A DNA stretch of 64,000 nucleotides from Undaria pinnatifida (GCA_012845835.1 JABAKD010000027.1:12210487-12274486); one strand, 5' to 3'. Numbered from the stretch's first letter, positions 9,954 to 22,413 are shown. Program-made: numbers and translations. The notes: generated by a model from the sequence alone, not told the origin.

Positions 9954-12056
9954 AGGAGGTCCTTGGTCAGCGCCGACCGCGGTCCCCAAGCGCGACTGCT
10001 GAGCGGACGAAATTTCGTGGATTCCAGCATTCCCGGTGGGCCTTCGGAATCGACGAGGGGAGGCCTGGGCGTGTGGCGATCCGTCCTCGCTGTCGCGAAT
10101 TGCTTCGCGAACGGCAGAGAGTGCCTCACCGAGCAAGTTTTTCCTCTCCACTTGTGTGGATCCTTGGCGTGGGGGTCGTCCGCCCGGAGACCTATACCCC
10201 ACACTGTGTCTAGAGGATTGGCCTCTGCCAGAAATTTGTTGCCAGTGCTCAAAAGGTGATTTTTCATGGCTGAGTTCTGCGTGAATTTGGCAAAGTTGCC
10301 AGATAACACGGCATTTTGCTTCTCCCTGTCTGTCCCAAACGGCGGTGTCAAAGTTGCGCACGCCTCGACCGGCGCGTTTGTGTGTGCTGGGGTCAGACGA
10401 TGACATGATGAGCTCCACTGCGCGATGGTCTTTGAAAAGCCGAGCCTTTTCAGCCATCATAAACTGCTCCGCGCAAGAATATGAGGCGTCGTCGACGACA
10501 AATGACGAAGGAGACCACTGCGAGAAAAAGGACGGCGGTTGCCACAACAGCACTACTTTGTCTGTAGAATATTCGAGGGAAGGGTAAAAAATCGACGGTG
10601 CCAACCCGTCAGAGGCCGTGTTAGGCATATGAGCTTGTAATGTCCCCGTCTTAGGACACCAGTCTCTGGTACGTTGGGCCTGCAGCGTCCCCGTCTGGGA
10701 GCGCCCGGCCTCGGGAGCACGGCGCGAGCCCGAACCCACGGGTGGTCGCGTCGTGGCCTTGTCGCTCTTTGGCGTAAAATCGCAAGGAACTGCTCTCACT
10801 GCACCCAAAGGGACAGGGGGCTCGGAGCTGTTACTGCTTGACTAGAGGCGCGATTCTTCCGTATCTTCACGGGAATAGCGTCCAGCTGACCGGGCTGGAG
10901 GCCGTGGCGTCACCACTGGCCCGTTGTGCAGTGTCGGATATATAACCTGTGCCACTGGGGCAGACGTAGCCTGGTGCACGTGGGTTAGCGTGCTTAAAGA
11001 CGGAGCAGGGCCCGTAGACCCTGTGGGCGTCTTCGAGAGCGGGGCTCGAGCAAGTGGAAATAAATTCCTCGCCCGAGGGGGCTCCTTCCCGTTAGCCCTC
11101 TTGGAGGAGAGAGACGGGGTAGCTAAGCTTGTCGGCTCCTCCTTGATGGGAAAAAGGATAGAGCGCCCGCTACTATCGCTAGGAAACACCGGATCAAATC
11201 TTGGAAAAGACCTCGGTGCATATGGGTTGGCTTACCCACACCTCAAACCAACCGCCGCTTTACGGTCAGGAAGAGGTGGAGACGAACCCGCTCGCGTATG
11301 GGGGCGACCCGTCGTTGCCGCAGTCTTCATGCTGCGCGACGCGTACCTGGGGGAAGCGTGCAAGGTGCAGGCTCCTGAGTCATGGTTGAGGAGGGCAGCG
11401 TTAGGGGCGCGTGCCTCCGTTGTCGAGTTTGAGCCACGGCAGGGGTTAACGGCGTTGGAAGCGCTGGTCCCCATTGCCGAACTCGGACCATGATCGAGGG
11501 GGGCGTCGCTGTGGGCGCGCACCCCCTTCGAAAAAAATGTAATCTGGCTGGGGGGGCGCATGCTGGGAGCGCTGGTCCCCACCGCCGGCACCACGCCGTG
11601 AAAGTCATCAGGCGACGTAGGAGCCCGTGGGCTCTTGACAGAAATATTTTGTGCTGCGCCACGTGTGAGGCGAACGACAGGCACTCGAGAATCTTGTGAA
11701 AGCAAAGGAAGTGTCCCCGACAGTGCTGTCGGCGTACGGGTCGGGTGTGCCGTACCGCCGTCGCCCCGTCAGTTGCCAGTGCGAAAGGTACCTGGTTGGC
11801 GCGCGTTGGGGTTTCCGCTCGGATTGTGGGTTGCCCCGAAACGCTTCTCCGGAGCAGACACGGAAGCCTAGGAGGCTGGCGAGGGTGTGACAACACCATG
11901 TTGGCTAGGCGTGTATGTGCCGTTGTAGTTACCCCTGTGGCTGTTTGTTTGTCCCTGGTCCCGTGGGTACCCTCGTGATTGGTTTAAACGATTTCGGTGA
12001 TTTTGGTTGTACGTTTGCGAGCGAGAAGACCGTCCGTCGCGGCGGTAGCTAACCAT
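9927..12056 (-). pseudogene. Broken gene for a protein with a C-terminal NADAR domain
   Basis: One minus-strand frame runs from ATG at 12056 to about 9927 with in-frame stops at 11868-11870, 11769-11771, 11232-11234 and 10842-10844, plus a paired frameshift near 10320 and 10140. The N-terminus is Arg/Asn/Gln-rich, and the middle is a long Pro/Ser/Thr-rich stretch. The C-terminus (about 10650-10080) is a NADAR (YbiA-like) domain: FFSQWSPSSFVVDD, then AEQFMMAEKARLF with the conserved Glu, RAGRGVRNFD, and in the shifted frame KNHLLSTGNK and DTVWGIGLRADDP with the WGxG motif. NADAR proteins are N-glycosidases acting on ADP-ribose-type substrates, and some remove ADP-ribose from DNA guanine. Copia-like repeat copies flank the gene on both sides, and a related NADAR piece sits in the retroelement at 29870-30523, so it is probably element-borne. 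The role is inferred. Confidence 0.7.
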
Positions 12057-12098
12057 ACGTGCTTGCTACCGTCGGAAAACGTCATCATCGCCGACATC

Positions 12099-12240
12099 TG
12101 GTGGAAACGAGTAAAGCTACATCTCTATGAAGGAACGAAAGTGAGTACTCTCCGAGGACCTGCTCAATTGGCAGACCTGCAGGGGGCACTCTGTGTCCCC
12201 CACCTTTCATTTAACATTAGCGATGTCAGAAAATAATGGT
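12099..12240 (+). repeat. Copia-like fragment, third copy
   Basis: Closely matches the tandem units at 9653-9953. In frame it ends LQGALCVPHLSFNISDVRK, which fits the conserved end of a copia protease region. Upstream codons (NHTCLLPSENVI) may be the end of a damaged DSGASNH active-site region. It lies right next to the 5' end of the NADAR pseudogene, in the same orientation as the copies on the other side. Confidence 0.55.
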
Positions 12241-12489
12241 ATCCACATGATTGTACCTATCGATTGCAATATTCTATCTTTCGATCCACGTACAATAACA
12301 AGTTATGAAGCTTTTAACACAGTGTTTTCTAAATCTAAGAACTGCATAGTACGTGTAGCATAAAACTTTCTAGAATATTAAACATTACCAGGCAGGTGAT
12401 AAAAAGGGGTGTGTTCTCGCTACAACTGTCAGATTCGTCCTCTTTAAGGCTTCATAGTTTCCGCGCCCATATTGAAATGCCCCTTCCCC

Positions 12490-13735
12490 CCCCCCCCCCG
12501 ATCCCTCTTGTTCAAACGCCTCATCTAAAATTAAAATATACCAGAGTAGTAAACACTACCAGCCAGCTGATATAATCTTATTATCCTTCTAGCCATCCAT
12601 GCTGTAGCTCCAACTCATCTCCGCCCTCCCCCCCCCCCCCCCCCGCCCCGCTTTTGTTCCCCGCCCAGTTCGTTCAAACGCCCCAATTACAATCGAAATC
12701 GGCCAGAGTAATAAACACTTCTACGCAAATATTGACATCACGTTATTATCTTTCTAGCCATCCATCACGTAGCTTTCATCAATTCCCCCTCCCCCCTTCC
12801 AACGCCCCCTCCTTCCCCACACACCCCACGATTGCCTAGACCCAGCACCGCGCGTATAGCAAGACCCTACATATATGATTAATACGCGCGATCGGAAAAT
12901 CACACACAATGTTGCCAAGATCAGTTTCGACCAAATCCTTGATCTCATAGCTGGAGTGCATTTTAATATTGTATGTGACCTAAACCTCTTGGAAACCCTT
13001 CCCCCCCCCCCCCCCCCCCCCCCCCCTTTTGTTTTTTCCTCGCTCTGTCTTGCTCAAACGCCCCATCTTATCTAAATCCGCCAGAGTAATAAACATTTCC
13101 ACGCCCTGGATATCGCCTCGTTATCTTCTTAGAGCCGTCCATGCCGCTGCTGCAATTCCCACCCCCCCCCGCCCCCAAGGCCCCCTCCTTCCCCACCACC
13201 CGCACCATCGCCTAGACCTAGCACCACGGAGGCAAACCCTTACATCTATGCGACCTAAAGCCCCCCCCCCCCCCCCCCACATCCCCCCCACCTCCCCCAC
13301 AAGAAGGATTTATAATTTACAAGCACAAATTGAGCTTCCCCACCTGCCCCCCCCCCCCCTCCCCCCCTCCCCCCCTCCCGCCCCCCCTCTTGATCAAAAT
13401 CAGGACCCCACGTCCATAAAAACCCCGCCCTCTCCTCGCCGTTTATTCGACTTACGGGATTCACTTGATAAACTGATTCATTTCCTTCCACAGCTGTCAG
13501 GTTTTGTCCCCCTCAGAAACGAGTTTTGTAGTTTCCGCGCACAGACTGCCTAACATCACCCTGTTGACCCTGATAGCTACACTGTAGTTGCAAGGGGAGT
13601 TGCCGGCCTATATCCTTAGTCTAATGATGACACACAACCCGTAATACGCGCGATCAGAGTATAACACACAGCTTGCAAAGATGAGTTTCGACAAAATATT
13701 CGATCTCACAGCTGGGGTGTATTTTTGTTTTTATA
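12490..13735 (+). repeat. Poly-C-rich repeat A block
   Basis: Diverged tandem subunits share TCAAACGCC, CAGAGTAATAAACA, TAGCCATCCAT, CGCCTAGAC and poly-C runs of up to about 25 C. They are followed by AGTTTCGACAAAAT segments. The whole block is the reverse complement of 39690-40950. Minus and plus open frames here are simple-sequence artefacts. No gene is supported. Confidence 0.8.
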
Positions 13736-13783
13736 ATATACCACCACAACCACGGACCAGCTACCATCTATCAATACCTGGTA

Positions 13784-14047
<264 letters not shown>

Positions 14048-14640
14048 ATTTTCTCACATTAACTCTTGTCAAAAATCTGGAATCCGTGGTCATACAAAGG
14101 TGCTGGAGCTATAAGAAGATCCGAAAAACCAAATAAAATCGAAATTCGTCTGAGAAAAACTGCGCTTTCCCGCCTAAAAACGCACGATGGTATTAGACTA
14201 ATAGTATAGACCGCTATTACCCCAAACAATACCGTGATCTTTTCCAATCGCCAGGATCAAAAGTCATGCTTTCGACAGACGCCATTTTTTCTTGACTCTT
14301 TGGAACTGAAGGAAAATGGTTGAATGCAAAGGTACCAAAGGGCCAACGTATCGTATATCATATACGACAGAAAATTCGGCCATCACAGGCAAGCTCTATG
14401 TATCATACGCCCGGCAATAGCAAACATCACTATTAATAACAATCGCTCATCCCTCTAAAAGCGAAAGACCGGAAATTTCCAGCATTTTGGTATTCGAGGT
14501 TGATCAGCAGAGATGATAGTACCAGTTGTAGTATAGCATCGTTCGACTGACCCTACCTCGCGGAAAAGCTATTTCAAGCAAAAAAATCGTAATCGCTATG
14601 AACCGCTAATCATACCAGTTGTAATATATAAACATTCGAC
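14048..14640. other. Gene-free stretch after the GTT repeat
   Basis: 14048-14110 retains weak similarity to repeat B (CACATTAACTC, CCGTGGTCA, GGAGCT). A short repeat, TACCAGTTGTA followed by ATTCGACT or GTTCGACT, occurs near 14520 and 14615. Nothing else is recognised. Confidence 0.45.
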
Positions 14641-14727
14641 TAACAACCATGTTTTGAAACTTCTAGACTATTGCTGTGGTACTTGAAAATAATACGTGCC
14701 TTTCGATTTCGACACCCGGTAGTGAGG

Positions 14728-15837
14728 TCACCTCTTTTCGCGTACACGTGTTCGCCGCGGACGGGTAAGACGCCGACCAGGCGCTTCGTGCCCCCGACCC
14801 CCGAAGATGCTGAAGGACCAACCAGTGCCAATGTCTTCTCGCTTCCAATCGCTTCCATCCTGCTCGCGATCGCTCTGACCTCCCAAATCACAAACCAGAA
14901 AATTATGCCTTCCAATCTCCCGCTCGCTGTTGCTTTTTTCACGATCTGCTGACATTAGGGGTGGCCACGGGCCTGGATCGGCAGCACCAGGTAGCTGTGG
15001 CTGCTGCTGGTTCGGCTGCTGCTGAAGCATCTCTTCCTTCTTGTCCATTTGCATAGACCCCATCATCCCTTTTTCCCCATCACACGCCATCACTCCTCCA
15101 ACCTCAAATACCATGGTCTTAGATGCCATCACCTCTTCGTGCTCATCTCCGCCAGCTTCCTGCGGTGGTGACGGCAGGGGAAGCTGCTGCGCTTCCACCG
15201 ACTGCTGCGACGGTTGCGGTGCCTGTGACAATGGCCATGGAGTTGGCGCGGAAGCACCAGATAGTTGTGGCTGCTGCTGGTGCGGCTGCTGCCGAAGCTA
15301 CGCTTTCTCCGTGCCAATCTGCATAGACTCCATCATGCCTTTTCCCCCATCACACGCCATTACTCCTCCAACCTCAACCAACATGTTTTTAGATGCGCTC
15401 ACCTCTTCGTGCTCATTCCCGCCAACTTCTTCCGGTAGCAACTGCAGAGCCAGCGGCTGCGCTGCCAGAGACTGCTGCGGCGCCAGCGGCTCGGGCGGTT
15501 GCGGTGGCGCTTCTGGCTTTCCCGCTTCTGCGTCCTCTTCCAACCTTCCCGGCTTGAGTTGGTTAGCGTTAATTTCCTTCAGTCGCTTTTCCTCCGATGT
15601 CCACGCTGTCACTACGGAAGCCATTATTTTTTATAGCTCTTGCTGATGCTCATGGAATCCTTGCCTTCGTTGCCATTTCATCTGACCGACGATCTCTAGG
15701 ATAAGATCCTCTTGGAATTCTTGAGTCGTGGGGAATGTAGCGTTCCCCTGGGCGCCTATCCATTCCTTGACTGGCTCCTCTCCACGGAGGATTCTCTTGG
15801 CAAGACCCTGTACTTGCAATGCAGCAAACCAAGCCAT
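14728..15837 (-). pseudogene. Unrecognised Gln/Pro-rich ORF with a 90-residue tandem repeat
   Basis: A single minus-strand frame runs from ATG 15837 to the stop at 14728, interrupted by TAA at 15631-15633 and TAG at 15298-15300. A new ATG follows the first stop within 10 bases. The N-terminal piece (MAWFAALQVQGLAKRILRGE) is unfamiliar. The middle contains two diverged copies of a roughly 90-residue unit, each with GGxEHEEVxASK, EVGGVMACDG and QQQPQL. The end is Arg-rich and basic. The two copies keep the same frame, so the sequence was once protein-coding. Composition and setting among repeats suggest a gag-like element protein, but I cannot name the family. Confidence 0.5.
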
Positions 15838-16002
15838 TCTTCAGTTAAGCGTTGGGTCTCGACCTGGTGGTCCTCGGAGACCGAGCAGCCTTCTCAGCAA
15901 ATTGGTTCCCCTCTTTTTCGACTGTAGCCTCCCCAAAAGCCGCTGCAGTCGACAATCATGCTCGTCGCGAGGCACAGGTTGTCTTGTCGTTCGATTATGC
16001 TA

Positions 16003-16100
16003 GCATAATCGACAATCTGTATGCCCAGCGTAGGGCGGCTCACGCGGAGATTGCTCTCGGTACCCGACGAGAGACCATCAGGCGGAGGAGAAAATAAAAA
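16003..16100 (+). repeat. Short dispersed repeat (second copy of 7145-7245)
   Basis: Nearly identical to 7145-7245. In one frame it reads IDNLYAQRRAAHAEIALGTR and ends in a stop after several Arg codons, which suggests the 3' end of an element ORF. An AT-rich ATATAT tract follows. Confidence 0.65.
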
Positions 16101-16189
16101 GAATGAATATATATATAAACATATATAACATCATTCCTTGAATATAGAGCCATTCCTTGGTGTCATGGACTTTGGTCCAGAGTTTTTTG

Positions 16190-16400
16190 TCTCGGTCTAA
16201 GTATGCAATTCGCGGAACTGGAATTCTCGGTCGAATATGGCTTGGTTCGAGCGCCGCCTTCGGGGGGCTTCTCCAACGCCCCTCGCCCTGCCGTGTCCGT
16301 TCCGCACATCGACGTGAACGCGGACGGGCGCCGAGCGAGACGAGCGAGTGTCGAGGAGGAATTTTGGAAAAATTGTTGAATCTTAATGGCTGCAACGCCT
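16190..16400 (+). repeat. Dispersed repeat D
   Basis: Similar to 37345-37705 and, inverted, to 63040-63385. Shared landmarks are GAATTC near TCGGTCAAAT-type sequence, TTCGAGCGCCG, CGCCCTGCC, CCGTTCCGCACATCGA and GAGCGAGAC. No coding region is supported. Confidence 0.7.
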
Positions 16401-17559
16401 GAATGATTTACAAAATTGGCATCATTTCCAAACGGTACGTGATAATGTTTGGAATTTGGCGTACCGGGTGAGAACAGCAGTATGTACGACGAGCATGAAC
16501 GCCAACTGACGGCATTGGCAAACACACAACATCAGGTGCATGCAGCAGCAGTAGCCGAAGGGCGAAACTTCTAGCACATACTGCAGCAACTAGCAGCAAC
16601 CAGAACCACAGCAGATAGCTCAAAGTGCAGTACGAGTGCAGTTGGCAAGTTTAGTCGTACACGCATCACTCTGTCCAATAGTCTATATATAACAGCATCT
16701 CAAGCAGGTAGAAGAGCCGTCTCTTCGGCCTTTGGCCTTGGCTTTAGCACGGCCGCTGACACTCCAGGCAGCCTCTGCTGTAGGCATTAACGAGTGCGGT
16801 TGATTCGCAGCGAACTATCCCGCTGTGCTCGCCTCGATGTGGCCATTGTCCAAGCCATTTCATGTCACCTCCCTTCTGTTTTGAGCTCGTCGTCGTGCCG
16901 TCGAGGTACGAGGAAACCCGTACGTACTGGGTGAGAACAGCAGTATGTACGACGAGCATAAACGCCAACTGACAACATTGGCAAACACACAACACCAGGT
17001 GCAGCAGCAGTAGCGGAAGGGCGAAACTTCTAGCACATACAGCAGCAACAAGTAGCAACCAGAACCACAGCAGATAGCTCAAAGTGCAGTACGAGTGCCG
17101 TTGGCAAGTTTAGTCGTACACGCATCACTCTGTCCAATATATAACAACCGTTTTGTGTTCATATTGATGAAGAAAAAAATACCAGGTCGTATTACATTTA
17201 TTTCCTGTAAGAATGATACGTCGTACGAGCGGACGTTCTGATTCTGGTGCCGTGAGACCATCGAGCACACCGCATGTTTTACCCAAACAAGAGCCAACAA
17301 GAGGCAGCGCACAGGGGCCCCCAACACAGAGACACGTGACAACCACGGCCAGCTGTCGGTCGCGTAATTATCCGGTGGTCCGTGCTTCGGTGGGTGTATC
17401 GGAAGTCGTTCGTAGTACTGCTGTAGATCGTCGAAAAACCACGTGGCATCGTGCTGGTGGCAAGACTCGGCAGTAGACCCCCCAAAATTTATTTACCTTT
17501 TCTTTTGCTTGGCCCCATGCACCCATTTATTTCCTTTCCTTTCTCTTCTTTGTTTGTTT

Positions 17560-17935
17560 CTTTTTTCCAATTGACTTGCGTCTGTTGTGCGCATGCGTAG
17601 TGATAGATACCACGTGTAATATATACGTGGTAGTCTTTCTTGGTTGGCAAGCGGTATAGTCGGTTTTCCCAGGCGCGAGTAATGAGACGTATGCAACCGG
17701 TATGGACCTGGCACATTGTAGACTGACTCCCGATTTCACTTTTATATGTTTCTGGTGGAGGCATGAATTGCGTCAGCTGTGATTTATGCGTGCACCACCT
17801 TTGGTTTGTGTTTTTCCCCTAGGGTATTCCTCAGCTCCAGAGTGACTGGAGCCTGTCCTGTGACCACGGACTTGATTATGCGGGTTAATGTGAGAACGAC
17901 AACAACAACAATAACTGAAATATTGCCTGTCTCTT
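17560..17935 (+). repeat. Repeat B in unit 1
   Basis: Matches 20430-20775 and, inverted, 6165-6530. It ends with GGGTTAATGTGAGAACGACA and a short CAA run. It carries conserved AATTGACTTGCGTCTGTTGT and CCTGTGACCACGGACT segments. Confidence 0.8.
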
Positions 17936-18479
17936 GACCTTTCAGCTGCTTCCTGCAAACTTGGTTTTTCTGCCAACACGATTTTGAACTTTTTCACGAT
18001 TTTTTCTTCCTTTTTGTCTAGTAAGTTGAACTTCCTACTGCCGCAAATTGCCGCCTGACAGCTGTGCATTAAGTGCGGAACGGTCCAGCTTTAGCTTTTC
18101 TTAAATTCGCACCATTTGTTTTGTACTTGACGAAGCTTCAGCGGCTGAGATCTGGGCTTGGCTCATCAGCTCGACACCGCCCAGCACCCCATCGCAGCGC
18201 TATAGCTTACAGCAACGAAGCGCCGTGCAGTGCCCTGCGGCTCAGCTCAGCATCGCACCGCTAGCTCAGCAGAGCGACGCGCTATGCTTTGCCGTGCTCT
18301 GCCATCGCGGTCGTTCGTTGTTCATGATATCTAAAACTCCGCGCAGGCTGATATTTAGGTATTTGGCGCTTTATTCTATACATATCGCGTCAACCATCGT
18401 AATATCATACAATATGGGGGAGGGAATGTAATCTCTATGCAAATATCGTGTTTTTTTTAAATCATTTGTCAGCCGGCCG

Positions 18480-18562
18480 CCCCGGTGGTCTATCAATAAT
18501 AGTGGTTTTACCCTCGAATACTACTAACGTTTGGTTGTCCTTGAGTTCGACACCCACCACGA
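18480..18562 (+). repeat. tRNA-like module, SINE-type, unit 1
   Basis: GGTGGTCTATC near the start resembles a Pol III A box, and GAGTTCGACACCC near the end resembles a B box (GGTTCGANNCC), about 65-70 bp apart. A CCACC-type end pairs with GGTGG at the start. The unit 2 copy (21322-21400) and an older copy (39215-39300) share it. It is too diverged to be a functional tRNA gene. Confidence 0.5.
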
Positions 18563-19564
18563 TGAAATATATCTTAATTTGCAAAAATGCAAAAAAGAAA
18601 AACAGGCATCAATCAACTGCTGAGAGCGCCTAGCAGCGTGGGTTGGTTCGACGCGAGTCGACGAGGGAAGAAAATGCTGGATTCTCCTGGCGGTAAAAAT
18701 GAAAGCACGTGCCGAAGTGGGGAGGGAGGAGGAGGGCCCGCTATTGACCCCGGATCTGAGTTACTACTGGGAGGGAGCGCGAGAACGGTGCGGGGATAAT
18801 AAATGGGATGAAGAAAAAAAATGTTGCAAAGGTATATTATTATTACTACCAGTAAATGATATGTCAGTCTCTAGAAAATACGCACGGCACCATCAGCAGT
18901 CGTCATGGTAGAGACACTCCGGATATTATGCATTGAGGGGACGCGTCCAATTTCGACAACGTGAAAGCCCCCACGAAGAAAAGACAGCAGACACACATAT
19001 CCCGCCTTCCCGAGAAAAAACAGAGAAGAAGCGCTACGCCAACCTCCCGTACGAGCAAAGCCACCCCCGCACCAATCTTAGACAACGCCGCCTCAACGAG
19101 AGATCGCCCTCCTCTTCTACGTTTTCCTCCTCGCCCGCGACCACGCAGACCAATCAATGCGACAGCCTTCACGTAACAAACAAAGCAATCTTCTTCCAAA
19201 ACCTCGCCGGCTGACATGTCCTCATGTCGACGTTTGATGCAAACCGACTTTGCATCCTGTCGACTTTGAACCTCCATTGCCACGGGGACAGCAGTGCAGT
19301 CTCTTCATTAATGCCAAGGCCTCTTTTGTTTCGCCTAGAGGCGACGCAGGTTCTCAATAATACTCTTTTCGGTGTTTTTGTTTGATAGACGCCAACTTTT
19401 ACTTGACGGCGCATTTAACATGGTGTATTTCGCCTATCCTTGCCTTCTTTGTTTTATAATATTACGTTTTTTTTCTGTCAAATCATGACTTTCATAATCC
19501 CATGTTCGTATGAAACTCTTGGCATTACTTTAAAGTTCAATGCATGCCAAATCGGACAGCTAGG

Positions 19565-19617
19565 TCGAAGTGCTGCCCTGCACTACCCGAGGCAATGCCG
19601 GCGCCCATGCGGAGCCC
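19565..19617 (+). repeat. Hairpin element, arm-deleted copy
   Basis: Shares TCGAAGTGCTGCCCTGC and the right arm GCCGGCGCCCATGC with the intact copies at 22414 and 41286, but has lost most of the left arm. It sits exactly at the junction between the two 3-kb units. Confidence 0.75.
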
Positions 19618-20429
19618 TTGCAAGTGCAGTGCGAGTGCCGTTGGCAAGTTTAGTCGTACCCGCATCACTCTGTCCAATATATAACAGAATTTCGAGACAA
19701 AACAAAGCAGGTAGAGCAGTCTCTTCGGCCTTTGGCCCTGGCTTTAGCACGGCCTCTAACACTCGAGGCAGCCTCTGCTGTAGGCATGAACGAGTGCGGT
19801 TGATTCGCAGCGAACTATCCCGCTGTGCTCGCTTCTATGTGGCCATTGTCCATGCCATTTCATGTCACCTCCCTTCTGTTTTGAGCTCGTCGTCGTACGG
19901 TTGAGGTACGAGGAAACCCGCACGTACTCGGTGAGAACAGCAGTATGTACGACGAGCATGAACGCCAATTGACGACATTGGCAAACACACAACAGCAGGT
20001 GTAGCAGCAGTAGCCGAAGGGCGAAACGTCTAGCACATATTGCAGCAACAAGTAGCAACCAGAGCTACAGCAGATAGCTCAAAGTGCAGTGCGAGTGCCG
20101 TTGGCAAGTTTAGTCGTACACGCATCACTCTCAAGAGCCAACAAGAGGCAGGGCAGGGGCCCCCAACACAGAGACACGTGACAACCACGGCCAGCTGTCG
20201 ATCGCGTCATTGGCCGGTAGTCCATGCTTCGGTGGGTGTATCGGAAGTCGTTCGTAGTACTACTGCTGTAGACCGTCGAAAGACCACGTGACATGCACAT
20301 TGACATCCCGTTCTGGTGGCAGCCTCGCCAGTGGACCCCCCAAAATTTATTTTTCTTTTCTTTTTCTTGGCCCCATGCACCCATTTCCTTTCCTTTCTCT
20401 TCTTTGTTCTTTGTTTCTTTTTTCCAATT

Positions 20430-20775
20430 GACTTGCGTCTGTTGTGCGTATGCGTAGTGATAGATACTACGTGTGATATATACGTGATAGTCTTTTGGGT
20501 GGCAAGCGGTATATATAGTCGGTTTTCCCAGGCGCGAGTAATGAGACGTATGCACCGGTATAGACCTGGCACATCGTATACTGACTCCCGATTAAACTTT
20601 TATATGTTTCTGGTGGAGGCATGAATTGCGTCAGCTGTGATTGATGCGTGTACCACCTTGGGTTGTTTGTGTTTTCCCCTAGGGTATTCCTCTGCTCCAG
20701 AGTGACTGGAACCAGTCCTGTGACCACGGACTGGATTGTGCGGGTTAATGTGAGAACAACAACTGAAATATTGCC
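20430..20775 (+). repeat. Repeat B in unit 2
   Basis: Second tandem copy of the sequence at 17560-17935, with small indels. The CAA run beside GTGAGAACA is shorter here. Confidence 0.8.
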
Positions 20776-21321
20776 TGTTTCTTGACGTTTCAGCTGCTTC
20801 CCTGCAAATTTGGTTTTTCTGCTAACACGAGTTTGAACCTTTTCGCGATTTTTTCTTTTTTTTTGTCTATTAAGTTGATTTGCCGATAATTTGCCGCCTC
20901 CGCATTAGTTGCGGAACGGTCCAGCTTTAGCTTTTCTTTGATTACCACCATTTGTTTCGTAGTTGGCGAAGCTTCAGCGGCTGAGATCTGGGCTTGGCTC
21001 ATCAGCTCCACACCGCCCAGCACCCCATCGCAGCGCTATAGCTCACAGCAACGAAGCGCCGTGCAGTGCCCTGCGGCTCAGCTCAGCAGCGCACCGCAGC
21101 GCAGCGCTAGTTCAGCAGAACGAAGCGCTATGCTTTGCCGTGCTCTGCCGTCGCGATCGTTCGTTGTTCATGATATCTAAAACTCCGCGCAGGCTGATAT
21201 TTAGGTATTTGGCGCTTTATTCTATATCGCGTCAACCATCGTAATATCATACAATATGGGGGAGGGAATGTGATCTCTGTCTATGCAAAGATCCTGTTTT
21301 GTTTTAATCAATTGTCAGCCG

Positions 21322-21400
21322 GCCGCGCCGGTGGTCTAATGGTTTTACCCTCGAATACTACTAACGTTTGGTTGTCCTTGAGTTCGACACCCACCACGAT
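21322..21400 (+). repeat. tRNA-like module, SINE-type, unit 2
   Basis: GCCGGTGGTCTAATGG (A box-like) and GAGTTCGACACCC (B box-like) are both clear, better preserved than in unit 1, which carries a small insertion after the A box. Confidence 0.55.
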
Positions 21401-22413
21401 GAAATATATCTTAATTTGCAAAAATGCAATAAAAAAAAGAGATCAACTGCTGAGAGCGCCTGCTAGGTACAATTCGACGCGAGTCGACGAGGGAAGAAAA
21501 TGCTCGATTTTCCTCGCGGTAAAAATGAGGTCACGTGATGAAGTGGGGAGGGAGGAGGAGGGCCCGCTATGTGACCCCGGATCTGAGTTACTACTGGGAG
21601 GGAGCGCGAGAACGGTGCGGGGATGATAAATTGGATGAAGAAAAAAAAATGTTGCAAAGAAAGGTGCACCAGGTATGATTATTTCTACCAGTAAATAATA
21701 TGTCAGTCTCTGGGAAAATACGCACGGCACCATCAGCAGTCGTCATGGTAGAGACTCTCCGGATATTATGTATTGAGGGGACGCGTCCGATTTCGACAAC
21801 GTGAAAGCACCCACGAAGAAAAGATAGCAGACACACATATCCCGCCTTCTCGAGAAAAAACAGAGAAGAAGCGCTACGCCAACCTCCCGTACGAGCAAAG
21901 CCACCCCCGCACCTATCTTAGACAACGCCGACGCAACGAGAGATCGCCCTCCTCTTCTTCGTTTTTCTCCTCGCCCTCAACCACGCAGACCAATCAATGC
22001 GACAGCCTTCACGTAACAAACAAAGCAATCTTCTTCCTTAACCTCGCCGGCTGACATGGCCCCATGTCGACGTTTGATGCAAACCGACTTTGCATCCTGT
22101 CGACTTTAAACCTCCATTGCCACGGGGACAGCAGTGCAGTCTCTTCATCAATGCCAAGGCCTCTTTCGTTTCGCCTAGAGGCGACGCAGGTTCTCAATAA
22201 TACTCTTTTCGGTGTTTTTGTTTGATAGACGCCAACTTTTACTTGACGGCGCATTTAACATGGTGTATTTCGCCTATCCTTGCCTTCTTTGTTTTATAAT
22301 ATTACGTTTTTTTTCTGTCAAATCATGACTTTCATAATCCCATGTTCGTATGAAACTCTTGGCATTACTTTAAAGTTCAATGCATGCCAAATCGGACAGC
22401 TACACCTCAAGTT

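Noticed and set aside
16408-17082. Leucine-rich frame (MSYLLWFWLLLVAAVCARSF) repeated three times on the minus strand
   Set aside because: It lies in a short dispersed subrepeat, breaks differently in each copy and has no start context. The repetition explains the similarity.
18933-19214. A 93-residue frame conserved in both 3-kb units (second copy 21773-22054)
   Set aside because: Differences between the copies mostly change amino acids, in this frame and in the opposing one, as expected for noncoding duplicates.
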